Below, piece by piece: positions 26,558-37,400 of a DNA stretch of 64,000 nucleotides (its first letter is position 1; each line of letters opens with the position of its first letter). Below the pieces are notes generated by a model, which was not told the origin of the DNA, searched no databases, and saw only the letters and a program-made list of their open reading frames with translations. Location of the stretch: the NCBI GenBank assembly GCA_945861965.1, contig CAMAWM010000005.1:1-64000 (forward strand), given 5' to 3'. Source of the stretch: Chitinophaga pinensis (lineage in GTDB: Bacteria; Bacteroidota; Bacteroidia; UKL13-3). Made by a program: the position numbers and the translations under genes.

Positions 26558-28474
26558 GTGAACGAAACACTTACAGATATATTTTCAATTCCGGTTATAT
26601 TAATTCCTTTGTTGCCTTTGCTTGGCTTTTTTGTGATTTCACTTTTCGGAAAACAATTAAAAAAATCTAGCGGCTGGCTTGGGAGTTTTACCGTGATTGC
26701 ATCTTTTCTTTGTTCGTTATATATTTTTTTAAATTTACCTGCAGAGAGTTCAACAACAATTACAATCAGCAATTGGTTTTATTTTAAAGACATATTTATT
26801 CCAATCGCATTTTTAATCGACTCGCTAACTGTTACAATGCTTTTAGTAGTAACAGGTGTTGGCGCGTTAATTCATATTTATTCCATCGGATACATGCATC
26901 ACGATGAAGGTTTCAGTCGTTTCTTTTCGTACTTAAATCTATTTATTTTTTTCATGCTCATGTTGGTTATGGGAAGCAATTACTTGATCATGTTTATTGG
27001 TTGGGAAGGTGTAGGATTGTGTTCTTATCTTCTCATAGGTTTTTGGTTTAAAAACGATGCATACAACGATGCTGCAAAAAAGGCATTCATAATGAATCGT
27101 ATTGGCGATTTGGGATTTCTAATCGGAATGTTTATTTTATTGTTTCATTTTGGAAGTTTAGAATATCAAAATGTATTTGAAAAAGCATCGCTTCTCGGAA
27201 GCGGAAATTTCACCTTGTTTGCTGCAACACTTTGTTTGTTTATTGGTGCAATTGGCAAAAGCGCACAAATTCCATTATACACGTGGCTGCCCGATGCAAT
27301 GGCTGGCCCAACTCCAGTTTCCGCATTAATTCATGCTGCAACAATGGTTACTGCTGGTGTTTATATGATTGCTCGATCGAATATTTTATTTGCACTTGCG
27401 CCACTAACATCTACAATAATTTTATGTGTAGGAATTGCAACTGCTTTTTTTGCTGCAATTATTGGATTGAAACAAAACGACATTAAAAAAGTACTTGCTT
27501 ATTCTACCGTTAGTCAATTGGGATACATGTTTGCTGCCATTGGTGTTGGCGCATATAAAGCTGCAATCTTTCATGTGGTAACGCACGCATTTTTTAAAGC
27601 TTTATTATTTCTTGGTTCAGGAAGTGTAATTCACGCAATGAGTGGCGAGCAAGATATTCGTAAAATGGGTGGATTGAAAAAATCATTGCCCATCACACAT
27701 TTTACCTTTTTAATTGGAACTTTAGCTATTTCGGGTGTTCCATTTTTCGCTGGCTTCTTTTCAAAAGATGAAATCTTAGCTAGTATTTATGCAAACCAAT
27801 CGCTGTTACTTTTTACAGTCCTCACTATTACTACAGTAATTTCTGCAGTGTATATGTTTCGTTTGTATTTTTTAACTTTTCTTGGTGATTTCAGAGGAAC
27901 TGAGGATCAAAAAAAACACCTTCACAAATCGCCTGCAACTATAACAGTTCCACTTATTATACTGGCAATACTTGCAACACTTGGCGGATTTTTGGGAATG
28001 CCTGAAATATTTCATGCAAAACATTTTCTTGGCGATTATTTAAGTTCATCCATTACAAATAATTCCGCTAATTATGCTTCACATTATTTTGAATATGGAT
28101 TAATTCTTATTTCAATTGTAGTAATTACAATCGTTATTTTTTCTACTTACAGATTTTATGTTTCAAAGAAAAATTTACCAGAATCGGATGAAATTGAATT
28201 GAATATTTTTTCAAAATTAGTTTCCAATAAATTTTATGTCGATGAAATTTACGACAAAATATTTGTTCGTCCATTGATGTTGTTAAGTAATTTATTTCTT
28301 GTATTGGTTGACAAACTATTCATTGATTTGATTGTAAACTTAACAGGTTTTTTAACAGTTTCAAGTGCTCGTGTTTTGCGATTAATCCAAAGCGGAAACA
28401 CAGGATTTTATTTGTTTACAATGGTGATTTGCATGGTTGTTTTATTGCTTTTTCAAATTTTTAGTATTATATAA
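26558..28474 (+). CDS. nuoL: NADH-quinone oxidoreductase subunit L
   Basis: Largest proton-pumping subunit, at the far end of the membrane arm, with about 16 helices. Motifs include FIGWEGVGLCSYLLIGFWF near residue 147, TWLPDAMAGPTPVSALIHAA near 240 with the channel lysine/histidine, KKVLAYSTVSQLGYM near 310 and HAFFKALLFLGSG near 345. A C-terminal helical arm follows residue 500. Start codon is GTG at 26558, giving 638 residues. The stop is followed at once by the nuoM ATG. Confidence 0.97.
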   Translation: MNETLTDIFSIPVILIPLLPLLGFFVISLFGKQLKKSSGWLGSFTVIASFLCSLYIFLNLPAESSTTITISNWFYFKDIFIPIAFLIDSLTVTMLLVVTGVGALIHIYSIGYMHHDEGFSRFFSYLNLFIFFMLMLVMGSNYLIMFIGWEGVGLCSYLLIGFWFKNDAYNDAAKKAFIMNRIGDLGFLIGMFILLFHFGSLEYQNVFEKASLLGSGNFTLFAATLCLFIGAIGKSAQIPLYTWLPDAMAGPTPVSALIHAATMVTAGVYMIARSNILFALAPLTSTIILCVGIATAFFAAIIGLKQNDIKKVLAYSTVSQLGYMFAAIGVGAYKAAIFHVVTHAFFKALLFLGSGSVIHAMSGEQDIRKMGGLKKSLPITHFTFLIGTLAISGVPFFAGFFSKDEILASIYANQSLLLFTVLTITTVISAVYMFRLYFLTFLGDFRGTEDQKKHLHKSPATITVPLIILAILATLGGFLGMPEIFHAKHFLGDYLSSSITNNSANYASHYFEYGLILISIVVITIVIFSTYRFYVSKKNLPESDEIELNIFSKLVSNKFYVDEIYDKIFVRPLMLLSNLFLVLVDKLFIDLIVNLTGFLTVSSARVLRLIQSGNTGFYLFTMVICMVVLLLFQIFSII

Positions 28475-29941
28475 ATGTTAACATTAGTTTTATTATTACT
28501 ACCTTTAATTTCATCTGCTATCACACTTCTATTTCGTGGTAGCACTGCAAAATATTTCGCACTGCTATCTGCAATATCAAATTTGATAATTACAGTACTT
28601 GCTTATTTTGTATTTATCAATACCGATTTAAAAGGCGAAGAAACACAAAACATCTTTGTATTCAATCATGAGTGGATTTCATCGCCTAAAATAAATTTCC
28701 ATATAGCGATGGATGGAATTAGTTATCTGATGGTATTTCTTACCAATTTACTTTTGCCTTTGATTATACTTTCTGGATTTAAACGCGAAATAAATCGATC
28801 GCATATTTTTTATTCGTTGATATTGTTTATGCAATTTGCATTGCTTGGTGTATTTGTTTCATTCGATGGAATTTTATATTACCTATTTTGGGAGCTAGCA
28901 CTTATACCAATTTATTTCATATCGCTCAATTGGGGAGATAAAAACAGAGTTTCGGTCACAATAAAATTTTTCATTTATACACTTGCCGGAAGTTTGTTGA
29001 TGTTGTTCGGTTTTATTTGTTTGTATTGGTACAATCCTACTCATAGTTTTGATTGGAATGATTTAACCAAATTCCAAGTTTTAAGTACCCATCAAGGACT
29101 TATTTTTTGGTTATTTTTTGTTGCCTATGCAATCAAAATCCCAATCATTCCATTTCATACTTGGCAACCCAACACGTATCAATCAGCTCCAACTCAAGGC
29201 ACCATGTTGCTTTCGGGCATTATGCTTAAAATGGGAACTTATAGTTTAATCCGTTGGTTGCTTCCAATTGTCCCAACAGCCGTAACAGAATGGACACCAC
29301 TTGCAATTGCACTTTGTGTTGCTGGAATTGTTTATGCATCAGTTATCGCAATAATGCAAACTGATTTGAAAAAATTATTGGCTTATTCATCCATTGCTCA
29401 CGTTGGATTAATAGCTGCTGGAATTTTCGCATGGAATATTCAAGGAATTCAGGGAAGCTTGATTCAAATGTTAGCTCATGGAATTAATGTTATTGGATTG
29501 TTTTATTGTGCAGATATTATTTTTAATCGAACACAAAGCAACAATATAAATGGACTGGGTGGAATACGACTGACTGCCCCAAAATTCGCGACCTATTTTC
29601 TGATTATCATTCTTGGATCAATTGCATTGCCACTAACAAATGGATTTATTGGTGAGTTTTTGTTGCTGTATGGTTTGTTTGAATACAATACTTGGCTTGC
29701 AATTTTTGGAGGTTTGACAATTATTCTTGGTGCCGTTTATATGTTAAGAATGTATCAAAAAGTGGCGCTTGGAAATAGCCTTGATGCAAACATGAAATTT
29801 GAAGATGTAAAAGGCACAGAAGAAATTGTATTGCTTACTATTTGCATATTAATTTTTGCATTTGGAGTTTTCCCAAAACCAACACTTGAATTGGTTGAAC
29901 CCATTGCACAATTTATTACAGATAAAGCAATATTGAAATAA
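28475..29941 (+). CDS. nuoM: NADH-quinone oxidoreductase subunit M
   Basis: Antiporter-like proton-pumping subunit of 488 residues. The glutamate-bearing LFWELALIPIYFISLNWG lies near residue 135. PIIPFHTWQPNTYQSAPTQG near 225 and KKLLAYSSIAHVGLIAAG near 305 are the other family motifs. It abuts nuoL with no spacer. Confidence 0.97.
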   Translation: MLTLVLLLLPLISSAITLLFRGSTAKYFALLSAISNLIITVLAYFVFINTDLKGEETQNIFVFNHEWISSPKINFHIAMDGISYLMVFLTNLLLPLIILSGFKREINRSHIFYSLILFMQFALLGVFVSFDGILYYLFWELALIPIYFISLNWGDKNRVSVTIKFFIYTLAGSLLMLFGFICLYWYNPTHSFDWNDLTKFQVLSTHQGLIFWLFFVAYAIKIPIIPFHTWQPNTYQSAPTQGTMLLSGIMLKMGTYSLIRWLLPIVPTAVTEWTPLAIALCVAGIVYASVIAIMQTDLKKLLAYSSIAHVGLIAAGIFAWNIQGIQGSLIQMLAHGINVIGLFYCADIIFNRTQSNNINGLGGIRLTAPKFATYFLIIILGSIALPLTNGFIGEFLLLYGLFEYNTWLAIFGGLTIILGAVYMLRMYQKVALGNSLDANMKFEDVKGTEEIVLLTICILIFAFGVFPKPTLELVEPIAQFITDKAILK

Positions 29942-29950
29942 ATAAAAATA

Positions 29951-31333
29951 ATGAACACATTAATTTATACCGCTTGCCTTGGATTGTTTTGCATGTTGGC
30001 CGAAATTTTCAACCTGCGAAAATGGATAATTCCAACAGTTGTTTTGGGCCTTGCAGTTATTTTTAGTCTAAACCTAAACGATTGGAATCATCCCTCTTCG
30101 CATTACAACGACATGCTAAGAGTTGATAATTTCTCTGTCGCATTTTCTGGATTGGCACTGCTTATTTGTACGTTTTTGTTTATGCTTTCAAGCGATTTTT
30201 ACAGAAGCGAAGAAAATCAAAAACACATCAGTGATTATATGGCAATCTTGGTTTTTGTTTTGTGCGGTGCATTAATGATGGTCAGTTTCGGGAATTTGGT
30301 AATGCTTTTCTTGGGGATAGAAACACTTTCTATTTCGCTTTATGTAATGGCAGGAAGCAACAGAAATGATTTGCGATCAAACGAAGCTGGTTTTAAATAC
30401 TTTTTACTTGGAGCATTCACTTCAGGATTTTTATTGTTTGGAATTGCATTGATTTATGGAGCAAGCAACTCTTTTAATTTACAAGATATTTATACTTATG
30501 TTAGCTCAAATGGCAACAACATAAGCCCACTTTTTATTGTAGGAATGTTGCTTATGATATTTGCAATGCTATTTAAAATCTCGGCAGCACCCTTTCATTT
30601 TTGGGCTCCCGATGTGTACGAAGGATCTCCTGCTTTGGTTACGGCTTTTATGAGTACGCTTGTTAAGATTGCTGCATTTGCAGCATTCTATCGTTTGATA
30701 AGCAATTGCTTTTTATTCACTCTTCAAAAAGCCGAATTGATACTTACTGTTTCATGCATTGCAACTTTATTTATTGGAAATTTAACCGCATTGGTTCAAG
30801 ACAATTTTAAACGACTTCTGGCTTTTTCCGGAATTTCTCATGCAGGTTACATGCTACTTGCAATAATAAGTTTACAAAGCAACACCGACTCGGTTTTGTT
30901 TTATTATGCTACCGGATATGCATTGAGTAGCATTGCAGCTTTTGCAGTTGTTATTGCAGTTATTGGAATTACCAATTCCGAAAAAATAAATTCGTTGAAT
31001 GGCCTTGGAAAGAAAAATCCAATTCTTGCAACTTTATTGACAATGGCAATGTTAAGTCTTGCTGGCATTCCACCTTTTGCAGGTTTCTTTGGCAAATATT
31101 TTATTTTTAGCGAAGCCCTAAGAAATGGCTATTCCTATTTAGTTTTAATTGCAATCATCAATTCAATTATTGGCGTGTATTATTATTTGAAACCAGTAAT
31201 GGCAATGTACGGAGGTGCAGCAAACCAAGATGAAATAAAACTGCCTATTTCTTATTCTTTGGTACTTTGGACATGTGTAATTTTAAGTCTGTTGCTTGGT
31301 ATTTTTCCTGATTTATTTGTTACGCTTTTATAA
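29951..31333 (+). CDS. nuoN: NADH-quinone oxidoreductase subunit N
   Basis: Third antiporter-like subunit and the last gene of the complex I operon, 460 residues. Motifs are LFLGIETLSISLYVMAGSNR near residue 118, SAAPFHFWAPDVYEGSPALV near 212, and RLLAFSGISHAGYMLLA near 285. LAGIPPFAGFFGKYFIF near 360 follows. It starts nine bases after nuoM. About 110 bases without a visible terminator hairpin separate it from the next gene. Confidence 0.96.
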   Translation: MNTLIYTACLGLFCMLAEIFNLRKWIIPTVVLGLAVIFSLNLNDWNHPSSHYNDMLRVDNFSVAFSGLALLICTFLFMLSSDFYRSEENQKHISDYMAILVFVLCGALMMVSFGNLVMLFLGIETLSISLYVMAGSNRNDLRSNEAGFKYFLLGAFTSGFLLFGIALIYGASNSFNLQDIYTYVSSNGNNISPLFIVGMLLMIFAMLFKISAAPFHFWAPDVYEGSPALVTAFMSTLVKIAAFAAFYRLISNCFLFTLQKAELILTVSCIATLFIGNLTALVQDNFKRLLAFSGISHAGYMLLAIISLQSNTDSVLFYYATGYALSSIAAFAVVIAVIGITNSEKINSLNGLGKKNPILATLLTMAMLSLAGIPPFAGFFGKYFIFSEALRNGYSYLVLIAIINSIIGVYYYLKPVMAMYGGAANQDEIKLPISYSLVLWTCVILSLLLGIFPDLFVTLL

Positions 31334-31436
31334 GCAAAGACTGCAATTTAATTTCCCCTAAAATTACCTTTATTAATTAAATAATTCTGCCGAAATAGGC
31401 TCAATTTTTTTTACAAAATTTCAATTTATTTCTATT

Positions 31437-31444
31437 TAACTTTG
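31437..31444 (+). promoter_or_regulatory. promoter -7 box for the PKD-type giant protein
   Basis: TAACTTTG matches TAnnTTTG exactly and ends only seven bases before the ATG at 31452. Transcription would begin at or within a base or two of the start codon, so the message may be leaderless. No TTG is present at -33. Confidence 0.5.
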
Positions 31445-31451
31445 TTGGTCA

Positions 31452-34400
31452 ATGAAAAACCTATACAAGTTAATTGTATTAGCATTTCAATTATTTTCAC
31501 TTTCTATTGTTTCGTCTGCACAATGGATAAAATTCTCTGTGCCTGTTGGGCCGTTTTGTATTGGGCAAAATTATATTGTAAATTTCACCGACTCGCTTAT
31601 TGGAGATTTTAATAGCGTAAGTGTTCACATTTCAAATTCAAGTGGACTTTTCCCAAGTGGCGGAACACTACTTTCGACTACTAGTAGCAATGCAGACACA
31701 ATTACAATTAATGTTCCTAGTTACTTTGTAGCAGGATCATTTTACCGACTAAGAATTCACAGTGGAGGATATTACGATACTTCTTCTTTTGTCAGAATAA
31801 ATGGATTGCCATTTACTTCGTTTTCTGCAAACAATAGCAATACTTGCGCTGGCACTCCAATAATTTTAATGAATACAACAACAGGCGGAACTCCGCCTTT
31901 GACATACGAATGGATATTTACAGGCACAAATGCTCCTCCAACAAATTACCAGGTAAATCCAATAATACAATTTACACCTCCGGCAGGAAATGGTACAGTT
32001 AGCTACAATATTCAGCTTTACGCTACTGATGCAAACGGATGTAAATATCTATATACAACAGTTCCTTTTTTAGTAAAACAAAAACCCTATCCAATTTTAC
32101 TTGATTCGAATACTTTAGCAAATCCTCCCTTTTCAACTTGTTCAAGTACACCGCCAAATCCATATCGATTAACTGTGTTAAATGCAAGTTTGTTTCCTGG
32201 AATTATTACTAATTACAATATAAGTTGGGGGGATGGAACTTTCAGTTTTCCTTCAACAAGTTTTTCTCAAATAAGTCATCTTTATTACAATAAAGGATTG
32301 TACAATTTAACCATGGATGTTGTAGGCACAAATGGCTGCACAAATTCTATTAGTTACAATGTGGCTTACCAACAACCTCCGACAGTAAGTGTTTCATCAC
32401 CAAGCATACGAATTGCTTGCAATACCCATACAATGCCATTTGTTTTAGGAAATTACATCAACAACACACTAGGGACTTATTATGTTTGGAATTTTGGTGA
32501 TAGCACTCCTACTGTTCGATGGGATGTTGTTACAAACGATACCATTTGGCATACATACAATACTGCATCGTGTAAAGGAACTCAAAAGTATTTTACTGCA
32601 AGAATTAAAGCTTACAATGCTTGCGATAGTTCATCAGCAAAAGTGGATAGTATTTATATTTGGATGAAACCAAAAGCGTCCTTTAGAATAAATCCAGATT
32701 CTATAATCTGTGCAGGCAGTACTGCAACACTTTCTAATTTAACAACTCCTGGTAGTTTTGGCAACAATTGTTCACCAGCTACAGCTTATTATTGGCAATT
32801 TACAGGTGCAAGCATTTCAAATTATACGGGAACAAATCCGCCACAATTAACTTTTAACACACCCGGCTCTTTCATATTGAGATTAATTGCTGCCAATTCA
32901 TGCGGAAATGATACAATTTACAAAACGATATGTGTTCAACCTTCGCCAATAAATAGCTATACTATTGCAGTTAGTCCAAGTTCAGGATGTACAAACGCAA
33001 CAGTTACTACAAATAACACTTCCAATCTTTCATCAGGTTGCGGCAATTATCCTTATAGTTGGCAGATTTTAAAAGGAGGTACAAGAACATATACTGGCTA
33101 CACATACATATCAAATACTGACTCGAATAGCGTAAATCCAATGTTATTATTTACTAAAAGTGGCAACTATACAATTCGATTGAACATATCAAATAAATGC
33201 GGAAATAATTTTAATAAAGATACAATCATCTCCATTAAAGAGAGCCCAATCATTACTTTTCCAGCTGATGTTACATATTGCGATAGCACAGTTGTAAATT
33301 TTACACCAACAAATACAATTCATTTTCCAATAGTTGACTCTGGAAATTCAAACATTACCAATGTTGCTTGGTCAATTTCACCAAGTGGATTTTATGTTTT
33401 AAATTCAAACACAGCTAATCCAATTATTGCTTTTCCAAATTCAACTACAAGTCCTAAATATTATCAAATAGTATACTCGGCTCAAAATGTTTGTGGAATT
33501 TCAATTCCTGATACTCAGAATATAATTATTAATCCAAAACCTCGAGTTTTTGCAACTACAACAAGCAGTAACATTTGTTCAACCGATTCAGCAATAATTA
33601 ATTTTACAAGCAATTTAGCATCTGGTGTAAAGTTTAAATGGACTGTTTCGGCAAGCTCTGCTTTTGTTTCAGGTTTTAACAATTCGGCTGGTTTTGACAC
33701 ACTATTTTCAATCAAACAAAAGTTAACCAATGCCTCAAATGTTGTACAAACAGTTCGATATTATATTACGCCAAAACACATAAGTACAAATTGCCAAGGC
33801 GATTCAATTACCGTAATTATTTTGGTGAAACCACGTCCTCAAATTACTGCTCGAGATACAACTATTTGTAGCGGACTATCGCCTAATATTCAACTTAATT
33901 CAACTGTAAGCGGCACACTATTTACTTGGACCACTACTTTGCAATTTGGAAATGCCGGTGGATATAGCAATCAATCAACTCCGATAAGTTCGGGAATAAA
34001 TCAAACATTATACAATCTTGGTCTTTACACTGCTCAAATAAAATATTCGATAAGTGGAATTAGCAACGGATGCTCTGCATTGTTCGATCCAAATATTTTT
34101 GTTAGTATAAATCCAGTTCCAGATATTATTAATTCTTTACTAACTCAAACAATTTGCTCGGGCGATACGGTGAAATTTATACCAATTGGAACATTTCCTC
34201 AGACAGTTTATTATTATGTCGCCAATTTAATTTCAGGACCAGCAAATGGATACAGTGGCGGAATTGGTACTATTTCTCAAGTAATTTATACAACAACTTC
34301 AGCAACTACAAATCTTCGATATACCTATACACCAGTTGGAATTGCACCAACTTATTGCACTGGAACTTCACGGTATTTTGATGTTACTGTAAAACCAAAA

Positions 34401-37400
34401 CCAGTAATTAGTGTTGCGCCTTCAAATCAATCGGTATGTAGTGGAACTCCAATTACGATTGCACTTTCATCAAATTTAAGTCTTACAAAATATACATGGA
34501 ATGCAAATTTAATTAATGGATCTCAAACCAGTGGATTTTTTAATCAATCTACTTTAACAGATAGCGCAAATATTAAACAAACCATTTTTAATTCAAGTAC
34601 ATCGCCTTCTATAATTAATTATAAAATACACAGCAATACTATGAATTGTATTGGCGATTCGGTTACGGCAAGTGTTACTATAAATCCATTGCCTGTAGTA
34701 AATGCAGGAATTGATATTACTCGATGCAAGTACCAAGGAATATTTTCATTGGTCGGCTCACCAGTTGGCGGCAGATGGACTGGAACTGGAGTTATTTCAG
34801 ACACAAGCTTTAATCCCTCAATTGTCAATGCAGGATTATACACAATGTATTACGAATTCACTGATTTTAGAGGATGTTCAAATAGTGACACACTTGTAAT
34901 AACTGTTGTTGATGTATTGCTAGCAAATGCTGGATCTGATATAATCAGATGCGAAAATTCTGATACTTTTAGATTAATTGGTTTACCTGTTGGTGGTATT
35001 TGGACAGGAACTGCAGTTACAAGTGTTGGTGTTTTCAATTCAAATATTGCTGGTGTTGGTGTTTTTAATTTAGTATATACTTATACTGCTGGAAACGGAT
35101 GTTCAGCATCGGATTCAATGCAAATTTCTGTCAAACCAAAATCTCGTGCTGATTTTATTTTAACTCCACAAATTTGTCCAAACACGCTTATTAATGTAAA
35201 TGCAACTTCAACCGATTCTATTACAAATTATATTTGGCGAGCAACTAATTCAGGTTTATTTAACAACACTATTTTTGCAGACTCTGTAACAAAAAATACA
35301 AGTGTACTTTTACCAGAGAATGAATCAAGTTCAGATGCAATTTATACTTTGAAATTATTTACAAAAACCAATTTCAATTGCTTTGATACGATCTCAAAAA
35401 ATACCACATTAAGAAGGCGACCATTTGCACAATTTAACACAGGTTCAATTAAAAATTGTGGACCTGTTGTTTATACTATGAGCAATTACACAAGCAATGT
35501 AAACTGCAGTTATTTTTGGACTTCTATTCCATCTACTAATGTAAACATTGTTTTTGTTTCGGATAGCAATCCAAACATTACATTGCCTGTAAACAATACG
35601 AATACAGCCATTACATATAAGATAAATTTATTCGCAACCAGATACGATGCGACTTTGGCTTGTATTGATTCTGCATCACAAAACATTGTAATTTACCCTA
35701 AACCCTATACGCAATTTGTATTTATTCCGGCAGATAGCGGCTGTACACCTTTTTCATATAGCACTTTCAATTCATCAAATCCATTGAATAGCGAGAGCAA
35801 TACTTCGTTGAAATATTTATGGAAAATGCCAAACAATGCAACGGATACTTTACAAAATATTTCTCGGACAATTATTAATTCCGGATTTGCAGACAGTACT
35901 TTTACCGTAAAATTAACTGCAACTACACAATGGGGATGTAAGGATTCTATTGAACGAAATATTAAGGTACTGAATAATCAAATAAAATCCGCATTCAAAA
36001 TTTCTTCGCTCATGGGTTGTGTACCCTTTTCAATTGCAATTTACGACAGCTCTTCAGGCGCAAAAAATATTCGGTATAAGTTTGGCGACAGCACAAATTC
36101 CACTATAAGAAATCCATTGCATTTATACCCACTTGTTGGAAATTATACAGTTCAACAAATTGCAACAAATTATTGCAATGCCGACACCAGTTTTCAAATC
36201 GTAACAGCCTTGTCTTTGCCACAAGCAACAATTCAAAAACAGCCAGTAGCATGTCGTTATAAAAATGTAAATTTCAATGTTTCATTTAAAGATACAGGAT
36301 TTGTAATGTGGTATTTTGGTGACGGAGATTCGTCTTCAACCATTAATCCAACTCATGCATACAATACAATCGGCAAAAAAATAATTACACTTAAATTAAC
36401 ATCATTTGCAAATGGATGTATTTCATTAATTCGAGATTCTATTTTGATAAATGCATTGCCTACTTCAAGTATCGTTTCGGACAAAGATGCAGCCTGCAAT
36501 TATTATAATTTTAGTTTTACAGGCAATTCCAATACAGGCAATTTATTTGAGTGGGATTTTGGAGATACACAAATTGGAACAGGGAAAAACATCAATCATT
36601 TATTCAACGATTCAGGTTTGTTTTTTGTAAAATTACGAGTAACAAATTCGAATGGATGTGTAGACTCTATTTACAAAACAATTACAGTTTTCAAATCCCC
36701 AAGAACTTCGTACACTGCATCACCAGCCGACACTTGCAGAGGACCAGTTACTGTCAAATTCAATAATACTTCCACCAATGCAAGCAATTACATTTGGTCG
36801 TTTGGCAATAGTCAGAATTCAACGCTTACAAATCCTTCAACTTATTATTCAACAGCAAAAGATTATAACGTAACACTCATTTCATTCAATACAAATAATT
36901 GTTACGATACATTAATTTCTGTGTATCGTGTTTATCCTTCACCAAAATCTAATTTCACTTATGATTTCCGTTCAGGTTGTCAACCATTGCAAGTTAATTT
37001 TACGAATAAAAGTCTGAACGCAATTAGCTATCGTTGGTATTTTGGCGATGGCGGAAACGCTATTCTACAGGATCCATCACACATTTACACAAGCTATGGA
37101 ATGTTCAATGTTTCGTTAGTTGCAATTGCATCAAATTTATGTACAGATAGTTTTACAGTAAATAATGCAGTTGATGTTTATCAAACACCTCTTAGTGATT
37201 TTTCATTTAAAATTGATTCTATTGAATTGCCATTTGGCTTAGTATATTTTACAAACAAGTCATTCCAGGCAAATCAGTTTCAATGGTATTTTGGTGATGG
37301 TGGATTTAGCAGTCAATTTAGTCCTACTTATCGATATCGCTACTCTGATACATTTAAAGTTTCGATGATAGCATTTTACGGAAATTTATGCAGCGATACT

